NCBI RefSeq assembly: GCF_900112195.1
Contig: NZ_FOKR01000014.1
Coordinates: forward strand, 47,491-111,490
Direction of reading: 5' to 3'
Source: Butyrivibrio sp. YAB3001
GTDB taxonomy: Bacteria > Bacillota > Clostridia > Lachnospirales > Lachnospiraceae
Length of the DNA: 64,000 bases
Below the pieces are notes generated by a model that saw nothing but the letters and a program-made list of their open reading frames with translations, had not been told where the DNA came from and ran no database searches. Below are positions 35,211 through 42,721 of the stretch, piece after piece. The first letter of the stretch is position 1. Each line of letters begins with the position of its first letter. The position numbers and the translations under genes are program-made.

Positions 35211-35417
35211 ATGAGTAACAAAACAAATGTAGTAAGAGTTCAGAGAAGGGAGATGACATCGGTACACTGCCATTTGTGCGGGGGCTGGGTATGTGATATC
35301 GAGATGGATAATGGAAGGATTATTCAGAAGTGTCCCAAGTGTCACAATAGGCTGGTGATAAGGGTAGTAAGATGGATACCACTTGTCTATAAGGACAGAC
35401 GAAAGCAGGCAGCATAA
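35211..35417 (+). CDS. Zinc-ribbon small protein
   Basis: The 68-residue protein has CHLCGG and CPKCH about 25 residues apart, a four-cysteine zinc ribbon, with basic residues around it (VRVQRRE, DRRKQ). ATG 35211 is preceded by GGAGGG. It is likely a nucleic-acid-binding or protein-binding small factor; no specific family is recognised. Confidence 0.65.
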   Translation: MSNKTNVVRVQRREMTSVHCHLCGGWVCDIEMDNGRIIQKCPKCHNRLVIRVVRWIPLVYKDRRKQAA

Positions 35418-35603
35418 GGATCCTTGCTGATGCAAACTGAACATCGTAATGCGCTGTGTGTATCTGGCATCGGATCAGTAATAGTGAATGGATGCGGCAC
35501 TCAGTTAGAGTTTGCTTAGGCGGCTAGGAACGACATAGAATCGTTGGAAGGCGGAGCAAAACAGAGAAATACCTTAATTGGTATTCTGTTTTGCTCTGCT
35601 TTT
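35418..35603 (+). ncRNA. Candidate non-coding RNA ending in a strong terminator
   Basis: There is no open frame with a ribosome binding site between the zinc-ribbon stop and 35815. GAGCAAAACAGA (35554-35565) pairs with TCTGTTTTGCTC (35585-35596) and the stem is followed by TGCTTTTTT, a textbook terminator. It lies more than 130 bases after the last stop. The transcript before it contains short complementary segments (for example GGCGGCTAGG, CGACATAGAATCG). A small RNA or long attenuated leader is possible. 35604-35800 shows nothing that I recognise. Confidence 0.4.
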
Positions 35604-35814
35604 TTATTTGGAAAAAACTGAATAATACTTCGTTAGAATGTTTGCGAAGATAGATATAAATAATAATTGACGCAAGAACACCTGTTCGGTATAATTTATT
35701 TATCGCTATCTTAGGTACAAGTTCACGGACATAAGTGCAAAGGAAAATGAAACTATAATCAACGGTCAGTTTGACATTCCCTTTTAGCTGGCTTCTGTAA
35801 AGGAGGCGAAATGA

Positions 35815-35982
35815 ATGCATGAAGTGCATGTGGCTTGTCCATGTTGTAAAAATAAAAGGTTGTTTGATGCAGATCCGACTGCAGTAGAGGGTATCATCAA
35901 GATCAAATGCTCCATCTGCAAGGCGGTAATTGCAGTCAGCTTCCATCACAGATCAGTTCGTACTGAGCAAATCGGCGCATGA
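35815..35982 (+). CDS. Small zinc-finger protein (55 aa, Com-like)
   Basis: ATG 35815 lies eight bases after AAGGAGG (35800-35806) and opens a 55-codon frame. It has CPCC near residues 8-11 and CSIC near 32-35, that is, two CxxC-type knuckles. The size and layout resemble the Com zinc-finger translation regulators and other zinc-ribbon peptides of mobile elements. A nearer ATG at 35812 would stop after three codons. A terminator follows 18 bases after the stop. Confidence 0.6.
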   Translation: MHEVHVACPCCKNKRLFDADPTAVEGIIKIKCSICKAVIAVSFHHRSVRTEQIGA

Positions 35983-36000
35983 GAGATCATAGCGACCAAC

Positions 36001-36052
36001 GCCTGACGAAGTTTAGAGAGACTTTTCTCTTTACTTTGTCAGGCTTATTTTT
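36001..36052 (+). terminator. Terminator after the small zinc-finger gene
   Basis: GCCTGAC (36001-36007) pairs with GTCAGGC (36038-36044), with inner pairing of AAGT/ACTT and AGAGA/TCTCT, followed by TTATTTTTTT. Confidence 0.8.
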
Positions 36053-36064
36053 TTGCCTTGGTTT

Positions 36065-36245
36065 CCATAGAAGGCTACAGTTCATGCGGCTTTCTATGGG
36101 AGTCTAAGGCTCCCAGGTAACTAACAAATTTCATATAGGTTCATGAAGCGCAGTGAACAGGATATGAACATACAGTTTTTCTTAATTCCAGAAATGGGAT
36201 GGAAAAGCGTATGTCTGTACCCTTTTGTTCTCTGCGCTTTTTTGT
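36065..36245 (+). ncRNA. Structured non-coding stretch before the sigma-factor gene
   Basis: Two hairpins are visible. CCATAGAA (36065-36072) pairs with TTCTATGG (36092-36099). A long-range stem AAGCGCAG (36146-36153) pairs with CTGCGCTT (36232-36239), followed by TTTTT. The second looks like a terminator closing an 80-base loop. No convincing ORF is present. It could be a small RNA or a leader controlling the sigma-like gene 70 bases downstream. Confidence 0.35.
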
Positions 36246-36316
36246 TCCATGAACCTCAGAGATAAGGCTGTTGCTCATATTCTGTTCCTGCCTTGTGACC
36301 GGAAAGCGAGGACAAA

Positions 36317-36850
36317 ATGACAGGAACAAAAGGAGCGGCAACGGTGGAGTACTCGGTAATCGATCTTAGATATGAGTACCCGGGATTTGTAGGATCTGAA
36401 AAGTATGCAGTGATATCAGATCTTAGCGCAAGAGAAATCGAGAAGCTGTATGGAGATGAGTTGAAGCCATATATCCCATACGTTGTGTTATCAGTTGCCG
36501 AAGGTGATGCAATGAAGGAGTTTTGCAGGAATGAAGATAAGCATGCAAAGAGACAGAAACGATCAGTTGATGCTTTTGGTTATGAAGAAGGCGTAACTGA
36601 GATGTGTCATGAAGAGCTTATTCAAGACAATCTGTTCGATGTTGTCAGTGATCATCTTGATAAAGAGAAGCTGTTTGCTGCTATGTCGAAGCTTCCAAAT
36701 GTTCAGAAAAGAAGAATTGAAATGCATTTCTTTGATGGACTTTCTATTGGAGAAATTGCAAATAAGGAAGGGCACGCAAAGTCTACAGTTCATGAGTCTG
36801 TCAGCGCTGGACTTAAGAAATTGAAGGCTCTTATGGATGAGGCAGAGTAA
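36317..36850 (+). CDS. Sigma-70 family (ECF-like) RNA polymerase sigma factor
   Basis: The 177-residue protein has a C-terminal region 4 helix-turn-helix: MSKLPNVQKRRIEMHFFDG, then LSIGEIANKEGHAKSTVHE and VSAGLKKLK. The N-terminal half is poorly conserved and lacks a clear region 2. Such proteins are common near the recombination end of Clostridia integrative elements, where they control excision or toxin genes. The ribosome binding site is weak (GCGAGGA). The phage regulator class with only region 4 is an alternative. Confidence 0.75.
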   Translation: MTGTKGAATVEYSVIDLRYEYPGFVGSEKYAVISDLSAREIEKLYGDELKPYIPYVVLSVAEGDAMKEFCRNEDKHAKRQKRSVDAFGYEEGVTEMCHEELIQDNLFDVVSDHLDKEKLFAAMSKLPNVQKRRIEMHFFDGLSIGEIANKEGHAKSTVHESVSAGLKKLKALMDEAE

Positions 36851-36939
36851 AAAAATCTCAAAAACACCCGAACGATTTAGTTCTCCCAGTCCAAATAAGT
36901 GAAGGGGTTAATAATTCCCCTTCACGAACCTTCAAAACC

Positions 36940-37256
36940 GAATAGTCATTCATCAGGTACGATCCTGCATCAGATGTGACAACGTCAGCCGAAGCAGCCG
37001 CTCGCCATGTGCGAGGAAGCGCAACTGCGACAACCGGACAGCAACCGGGGAGGCAATGAAAGATGCAGAGATAATGAGACTTCAGTCGATGGACTGCTTG
37101 GCGAGAACCGCGGAGGGGTGAGATTCCCATGGAGCTGTAGCTACAGCCGCCTGATGATTTCCCAGGACTATTTAGTCCGCTCAGGGGGCCGAGGGCGAAT
37201 ATGAGGAACATCATATAAAAATTGGTGCGACCGGTATATCACATGCCGGTCGTTTT
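36940..37256 (+). ncRNA. Candidate structured RNA between sigma factor and MazF genes
   Basis: The 457 bases between the two genes are more GC-rich than their surroundings and rich in short pairings. CTCGC (37001)/GCGAG (37011), a perfect palindrome GCTGTAGCTACAGC (37134-37147), CAGTC/GACTG near 37083-37095 and CCGG/CCGG near 37033-37048 are visible. The stretch ends with a terminator stem CGACCGG (37228-37234)/CCGGTCG (37246-37252) followed by TTTT. No frame has a ribosome binding site. I do not recognise an RNA family; covariation is needed. Confidence 0.4.
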
Positions 37257-37307
37257 ACATAGGAACAGATTCCGTTCCTATAAATACATTTGGGAAGGAG
37301 AGGCTAA

Positions 37308-37688
37308 ATGTTAAGAGAAGACTGGAGTTATCGCAGAGGCGATATCTACATGGCTGATCTTGGTGAAAGAATCGGGAGCGAACAGGGTGGAGTTAGACCT
37401 GTCATTGTTTTGCAGAATGATGTCGGAAATTTCTTTTCTCCGAACATAACTATTGTCCCGGTGACATCCAAGGATAAGAAGCCGGATCAGCCTACTCATT
37501 ATGAACTGGTAAACGTCAGAGGCTTGGACCTGAGATCTACAGCACTTGGAGAATGTGTTGAGACCATATCCAAACAGCGCGTTATCAGGTACCTGGGGAG
37601 ACTGAAGAAAAAGGAACTAAAGGGAGTAGAAGAAGCAGTTAAGGCACATCTGGGGTTTTATGTTCCGGAGAGTGTTGAAGCGCCGTAG
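37308..37688 (+). CDS. PemK/MazF-family endoribonuclease toxin
   Basis: The 126-residue protein has YRRGDIYMADLGERIGSEQGGVRPV, NITIVPVTS and the RVIRYLGRL strand of MazF/PemK. The RGD-Y, Glu/Gln-rich loop and T-S residues of the active site are present. GGAAGGAGAGG precedes ATG 37308. No MazE-like antitoxin precedes it; the DUF6870 gene 8 bases after may be its partner. MazF proteins cut mRNA at short sequences. Confidence 0.85.
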   Translation: MLREDWSYRRGDIYMADLGERIGSEQGGVRPVIVLQNDVGNFFSPNITIVPVTSKDKKPDQPTHYELVNVRGLDLRSTALGECVETISKQRVIRYLGRLKKKELKGVEEAVKAHLGFYVPESVEAP

Positions 37689-37696
37689 GAGGGTGT

Positions 37697-37945
37697 ATGA
37701 CAGCAGAAGAGCATAAGAAATTTTTGGAAGAAGATTTTGATGACGTGAGCCTGGATAAGTTGGTAGACATCAGCAAGATCAGGATTGATAGGAACAGAAC
37801 ACAGGAAAGAAGGAAGAAACAGTTTCTTAGGGCAGCAGGAAATCCATACCTGGTGAAGGTTGGAGATACAAAAGTGAAGATCAGATTTGCAAACAACGGA
37901 GTATCTTTTGAAGATGCTTTTGAAAATTTGCTTCTGATGTCATGA
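37697..37945 (+). CDS. DUF6870-type small protein
   Basis: The 82-residue protein has an acidic N-terminus (EEDFDDVSLDKLVDI) and then NPYLVKVGDTKVKIRFANNGVSFEDAFE, the pattern I associate with DUF6870. It lies 8 bases after the mazF-like gene with GGAGGG between, so they are co-transcribed. The acidic N-terminus might cover the toxin, although no antitoxin function is established for the family. Confidence 0.65.
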   Translation: MTAEEHKKFLEEDFDDVSLDKLVDISKIRIDRNRTQERRKKQFLRAAGNPYLVKVGDTKVKIRFANNGVSFEDAFENLLLMS

Positions 37946-37960
37946 GGTGAGAATCGACAA

Positions 37961-38042
37961 GCTGGTGTATACCAGGTGTTTATGTTACTGTTTGCGTAAA
38001 GCAAGAAGTTAACTTTCTAAAACACCGGTGTTGCCAGCTTTA
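37961..38042. repeat. Nested inverted repeat upstream of the recombinase genes
   Basis: AAGCTGG (37959-37965) with CCAGCTT, and inside it AGGTGTTT with AAACACC, frame about 80 bases that separate the cargo from four recombinase genes. It could form a long hairpin acting as terminator or regulator. It might also be a recombinase-binding site. No coding frame is present here. Confidence 0.4.
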
Positions 38043-38075
38043 ATACATATACGAATGAATTGAAGGAGGCAACAT

Positions 38076-39773
38076 ATGAACTATTCTAAAAGAATCTATC
38101 ACGCCGCCATGTACCTGAGGCTTTCTCAGGAGGACGGTGATGTTTCCAACGCCAAGAAGGCAGAAAGCAACAGTATTTCTACCCAGAAGGCGATGATCAA
38201 ACAATTCCTTAAGGACAAAGATGACATCATCCTTGTTTCAGAACGAGTAGATGATGGCTATACAGGCAGTAACTTTGACAGGCCTCAGTTCCAGTTGATG
38301 ATCGAGGATATAAGAAGAGGCGTCGTTGACTGCGTTATTGTAAAAGATCTTTCAAGATTTGGACGTGAATACATAGACTCCGGTAATTACCTGGAGAGAA
38401 TATTCCCGGCACTGGGAGTAAGGTTCATTGCTATCACAGATAACGTGGACAGTATCAATGATCAGCAGAATGATCTTCTGATATCTTTCAAGAATCTTTT
38501 GAATGATTCCTATTGTAGAGATATCTCAATCAAGATCAGGAGCAGCCTTGAGGCCAAGAGGAAGGATGGAAAGGTTGTAAGCTCTTTTCTTCCTTATGGA
38601 TATATGAAGGATCCTGAGGATAAGTACAAAGCTATTATCGATGAAGAAGCGGCGATGGTTGTCAGAGAGATTTATAAATTAAAACTCAATGGCATGAGCA
38701 TCAATCGTATAGCAATTCATCTGGAGAATAAAAAGATTCCTTCACCATATGCTTATAAGAGGTCGAAGGGGATGAACTACACGAGTCCTTATGCCAAGGA
38801 TGAGCATTGTCCCTGGAATCCAGGTTCGGTTAGGATAATTCTTACTAATCGCATATATGTCGGGGATTTGATTCAGGGGAAAGTAACTACCCCAAACCAT
38901 AAGGTAAAAAAGCACTATGTTAAGCCGGAGAATGAATGGACAGTATGCAAGGATAATCACGAACCTATTATTGGGAAAAGAGAGTTTGATCTGGTACAGA
39001 GATTACTTGGCATGGACACCAGGACATCACCTTATGAGGAAGTAGTATATCCGCTGAGTGGGCTTGTTATATGCCCTGATTGCGGATTGGGCATGGTAAA
39101 AAAGAATATTCCGGTAGCAGGAAGAGAGTATCACTACTATTTATGCAACACAAATAAAAAGACAAAAAAGTGCTCAAGTCACAGAATTCGACAGGAAAAG
39201 TTGGAATCGATCGTACTTAAAGTGATACAGACCTTTATAGAAAACATTCTTGATATTCAGAGAATCCTTAAGTATCTGAAGGATGTTCCTCTTCAGGAGA
39301 TAGATATAAAGGAAATTGAAAAGAAGAAGGAACTTAAGATCAAGGAGCTTAGGAGATGCAAAGAACATAGAAATCTTCTGTATGAAGATCTTAAGGATGG
39401 CACGGTATCTCAGGAAGAGTATAACGAGCTTTACGAATCCTATAACAAAAGGGCCAGAAATGCTGAGGAAATGATACGAACCTACGAGCATGAGATCAGA
39501 GACATTATCGAGAACCGATCAGATAAGTTTAAGTGGATTGATTATTTTGCAGAGTACCAGAACATACAGGAGCTTACAAGAATTGCTGCTATTGAACTTA
39601 TAGACAAGATTATTGTTCATGATAAGAACAAGGTTGAAGTGGTTTTTAACTTTGATGACATGTACCAGCAGCTTATCTACGCGCTTGAAAAGCAGGGAGA
39701 AATTACCGGTGTAGATGAGAATGGCAGAATACAGCTTGCTACAGGAGAATTTAGTGATGAAACGAAAATATAA
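38076..39773 (+). CDS. Large serine recombinase 1
   Basis: The 565-residue protein has the resolvase catalytic domain: MYLRLSQEDG with nucleophile S17, and VDCVIVKDLSRFGREYIDSGNY with the active-site arginines. The recombinase domain follows, with a zinc ribbon (CPDCGLG ... CSSH near residue 330-370) and a C-terminal coiled coil. Such enzymes move integrative elements at att sites with a dinucleotide crossover. AAGGAGG precedes ATG 38076. Its 3' end overlaps recombinase 2 by 17 bases, beginning a four-gene run. Confidence 0.92.
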   Translation: MNYSKRIYHAAMYLRLSQEDGDVSNAKKAESNSISTQKAMIKQFLKDKDDIILVSERVDDGYTGSNFDRPQFQLMIEDIRRGVVDCVIVKDLSRFGREYIDSGNYLERIFPALGVRFIAITDNVDSINDQQNDLLISFKNLLNDSYCRDISIKIRSSLEAKRKDGKVVSSFLPYGYMKDPEDKYKAIIDEEAAMVVREIYKLKLNGMSINRIAIHLENKKIPSPYAYKRSKGMNYTSPYAKDEHCPWNPGSVRIILTNRIYVGDLIQGKVTTPNHKVKKHYVKPENEWTVCKDNHEPIIGKREFDLVQRLLGMDTRTSPYEEVVYPLSGLVICPDCGLGMVKKNIPVAGREYHYYLCNTNKKTKKCSSHRIRQEKLESIVLKVIQTFIENILDIQRILKYLKDVPLQEIDIKEIEKKKELKIKELRRCKEHRNLLYEDLKDGTVSQEEYNELYESYNKRARNAEEMIRTYEHEIRDIIENRSDKFKWIDYFAEYQNIQELTRIAAIELIDKIIVHDKNKVEVVFNFDDMYQQLIYALEKQGEITGVDENGRIQLATGEFSDETKI

Positions 39774-41025
39774 AGTTGGTGTATATGCACACTATGATCC
39801 TTCATCTTATGAGGAGGAAAAGCATAACAGTCTGAAGCGTCAGCTTCGGACGATACATAGTTTTTTAGATGCGGACAAGGACTTTGAAGTAGTTGAGGAG
39901 TACCTGGATACAGGGGACAGATCCAGCGATAACGAGGTCTTTGAGAAGCTGCTCTATGATATCGATGAGTACAAGATTGACTGCGTTGTTGTCAGAAGTA
40001 TCGAAGTGGTTGGGCGCAACTATCAGGAAGCAGTGGATTTTCTTTCCAAGTACTGTCCGTTTGCGGAAGTTCGTCTGATAGCAGTTAAAGATAATTATGA
40101 CTCTGAAAAGGACAACAAATGGACCTGGAAAAGAAGATATCATTTGGCAGATGAGACAGTAAGAAGATCCCTTAGCAGGAATATCTTTGATAGCAGAAAC
40201 CGCAATTGGGAAGAAGGTAAATACCATCTGGGCCCTGTTCCTTATGGATACATCAGGATCGACAATCGTTTATATATTGATCCGGATACAGCGCCTATTG
40301 TGAAGAACATTTTTGAGAGATATCTGAGAAATGACAGGGCATATGAAATTGCAAGGGATCTCAAGGAAATGAATGTGTTGTCTCCTAGAGCATATGAAGT
40401 GTTTCAGAGAACAGGGCAAGTTACTGACAGATATAACTGGAAGGACTGCACTGTCTGGAGAATCTTAAGAAGCAGGTTCTATGCCGGAGATACTGTTCAT
40501 ACGCAACATAAGAAACATCCTGATGAAGAAAGGGCAAAGCAACATCTTGATAAAGAGGATTGGATAATTGTCCCTAATACGCATGAGCCTATTATTTCCA
40601 GGGAGATGTTTGATGAAGTACAGGAACGCATTGCTCAGATAAGTGCGGGAAAGATACTTCCTAAAGGATATTCAGGACCACGAACACATGGTGTTTCCAC
40701 CAACTGCTATAAAGGAAAGATATTCTGCGGTGTATGTGGAAGACCTGGAAGCTACAGAACAGATGGGAACTACATAGTTTATCGTTGCCGAAGTATAGAT
40801 GTTAAGGCTACCAATTGTGGCACACGACCGGCACATCTTAAGTATATTAACGAAGCTGTGATAGATGTTCTAAGACTCAGATATGGCTTATGGATCGAGG
40901 AACTAACCCAGGAGCATATAGATAAATATGTAAGAAAGATACTGTTTTATGGAAAAGACAGCATCTACGTTGAACTTAATGACGATCACATAGAAGGAGA
41001 TAGTACAGATGGCAAGGAAAAGTAG
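39757..41025 (+). CDS. Serine-recombinase homologue with lost catalytic residues
   Basis: The 422-residue protein is clearly of the large serine recombinase family (IAVKDNYDS, PYGYIRIDN, VWRILRSRFYAGDT, zinc ribbon CGVCGRPGSY). However, the YxRxS motif is replaced by Y10-A-H-Y-D14, and KDLSRFGRE by RSIEVVGRN, so the nucleophilic serine and one arginine are absent. It also lacks the long C-terminal coiled coil. It is probably a non-catalytic partner that directs or controls the two or three active enzymes around it. AGGAGA precedes ATG 39757. Confidence 0.88.
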   Translation: MKRKYKVGVYAHYDPSSYEEEKHNSLKRQLRTIHSFLDADKDFEVVEEYLDTGDRSSDNEVFEKLLYDIDEYKIDCVVVRSIEVVGRNYQEAVDFLSKYCPFAEVRLIAVKDNYDSEKDNKWTWKRRYHLADETVRRSLSRNIFDSRNRNWEEGKYHLGPVPYGYIRIDNRLYIDPDTAPIVKNIFERYLRNDRAYEIARDLKEMNVLSPRAYEVFQRTGQVTDRYNWKDCTVWRILRSRFYAGDTVHTQHKKHPDEERAKQHLDKEDWIIVPNTHEPIISREMFDEVQERIAQISAGKILPKGYSGPRTHGVSTNCYKGKIFCGVCGRPGSYRTDGNYIVYRCRSIDVKATNCGTRPAHLKYINEAVIDVLRLRYGLWIEELTQEHIDKYVRKILFYGKDSIYVELNDDHIEGDSTDGKEK

Positions 41026-42721
41026 AAAAGTTAGCATAGATTACAAACCGGAAGAAAAGGAAAAAGAAGAAGTTGTTGTTATTCCCGCGAAGCAGGAACT
41101 TAAGCCTCTTTCGGAATTTGCTGTTTACAGGGCCGGTGTATATGCCAGGCTATCCAGTGAGAAAGAAGAGGATAGGGAGAGGGGCTCAATCGAGAATCAG
41201 GTTCTTATCTGTAAGAAGTTTGTTGAGACACAGGAAGATATAGTTATCCAGAAGCATTACTATGATATCTCTATGACTGGTACCAACTTTGACCGCGCAG
41301 GTTTTGAAGAGATGATGGATGATGCAAGAAAAGGCTTTATAAACTGCATCATAGTCAAGGATCTTTCAAGACTTGGAAGAAACTATGTTGACGCAGGCAA
41401 TTTTATTGAGAGGATATTTCCATTCCTTGGCATTAGATTCATAGCAGTTAATGATAACTATGATTCGGATAAGAACGATGGCTCTATGCTTCTTGGAGTA
41501 ACCAATATTCTTAATGAGATGTATGCAAGAGACATATCGAAAAAGATACGAGCATCTTACAGAACAGCATGGGAAGATCAAAAGTGTGTTGCCGGAAAGC
41601 TTCCATATGGCTACAAAAGGGATCCGGATGATAGTCACAAGATGATTATTGATGAAGAAGTTGCTGATAATGTAAGACTTATTTTTGATGAGTACATAGC
41701 AGGGAAAAGCTGTGCAGAAATTGCCCGTGAATTAAATGATAAAGGCGCACTGACTCCTGAGGAATACAGGAAATCTCTCAGAGGTGCCAAATACAAGAAA
41801 ATAAATTGGCAGGGACATAACGTAATAAAGATTCTTGATAACAGAGCTTATACCGGTGATGGTATTCACAATAGATACTATACCAGCAAAATTGGACAGA
41901 AAGTTATGCGGGAAAACCCTAAGGAAGAATGGATTATCAATCCCAACGAGCATCCCGCAATAGTCAGCTATCGCACATATCAGCTGGCTGAAAAAGAAAC
42001 GAAGAAGAGAAGAGAAAAAGAAGTCATTAGTCCCGGAAAGTATTCTGCAAGACATCTCAATTTCTTTAAAGGAAAAATTTTCTGTGCTGATTGTGGATCA
42101 ACTATGAGTATTGGAAAAGGCTGGGCCAGAGTCAATTATTTCTGTTCGGGCCATGCTTCAAACAGAAAGTTTTGCACACCTCATACAACATGGGACATGA
42201 CAGTTAATGATCAGGTGCTTAGGGTTATACATACACATATCAATGTTTATACAGATAACCTGGCACTGATAAAGAAAATCAATAGCAGGAAAGATAATGT
42301 TGAACAGTACACTATTTTCAATAAGGAAGTGAAACGCCTTCAAAAAGAATTGGACAGACTTGCAACTGACAGACAGCGTTTATATGAGGACTATGTTACT
42401 AAGATCATTGATTCTGAACAGTATGTTAAGTTCAAGAAGGAATACGAAGAGAGGGAAAAGTATTATAAGGCAGAATATGCTGAAATGTTTGAAGCCAGAG
42501 CAAGATACGATACTAAATATAAGACAAATAAAGAGTGGGATGACTTAATCAATTCATTCAGGGACAAGCGCCTTCTGACCAAGAAAATGGTTGATGCTTT
42601 TGTTAAAAAGGTAAGCATTGATGAAGATGGAAATGCTGAAGTTGAGCTCGTATATGACGACATGCTGGCTGATCTTGTTAAGTTTGCCAGAGAGAGGGAA
42701 AAAGAAAATGAAAAGAATTGA
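41009..42721 (+). CDS. Large serine recombinase 3
   Basis: The 570-residue protein has a 40-residue N-terminal extension before VYARLSSEKEE (nucleophile S49). IVKDLSRLGRNYVDAGNF and LPYGYKRDPDD follow, then the zinc ribbon CADCGST with CSGH, and a C-terminal coiled coil. All catalytic residues of the family are present. It overlaps recombinase 2 by 17 bases and recombinase 4 by 14, so all are translated together. Together with 1 and 4 it is a candidate integrase or excisionase of the island. Confidence 0.92.
   Translation: MARKSRKVSIDYKPEEKEKEEVVVIPAKQELKPLSEFAVYRAGVYARLSSEKEEDRERGSIENQVLICKKFVETQEDIVIQKHYYDISMTGTNFDRAGFEEMMDDARKGFINCIIVKDLSRLGRNYVDAGNFIERIFPFLGIRFIAVNDNYDSDKNDGSMLLGVTNILNEMYARDISKKIRASYRTAWEDQKCVAGKLPYGYKRDPDDSHKMIIDEEVADNVRLIFDEYIAGKSCAEIARELNDKGALTPEEYRKSLRGAKYKKINWQGHNVIKILDNRAYTGDGIHNRYYTSKIGQKVMRENPKEEWIINPNEHPAIVSYRTYQLAEKETKKRREKEVISPGKYSARHLNFFKGKIFCADCGSTMSIGKGWARVNYFCSGHASNRKFCTPHTTWDMTVNDQVLRVIHTHINVYTDNLALIKKINSRKDNVEQYTIFNKEVKRLQKELDRLATDRQRLYEDYVTKIIDSEQYVKFKKEYEEREKYYKAEYAEMFEARARYDTKYKTNKEWDDLINSFRDKRLLTKKMVDAFVKKVSIDEDGNAEVELVYDDMLADLVKFAREREKENEKN

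Noticed and set aside
36858..37214. Open frames on both strands in the region before mazF
   Set aside because: Neither has a ribosome binding site, and the composition suits structured RNA better than protein. I therefore report it as non-coding.
19000..38000. Conjugation genes for the island
   Set aside because: No relaxase, coupling protein or VirB-like genes are visible in the window, so I do not call it a self-transmissible element. They could lie to the left of position 1.
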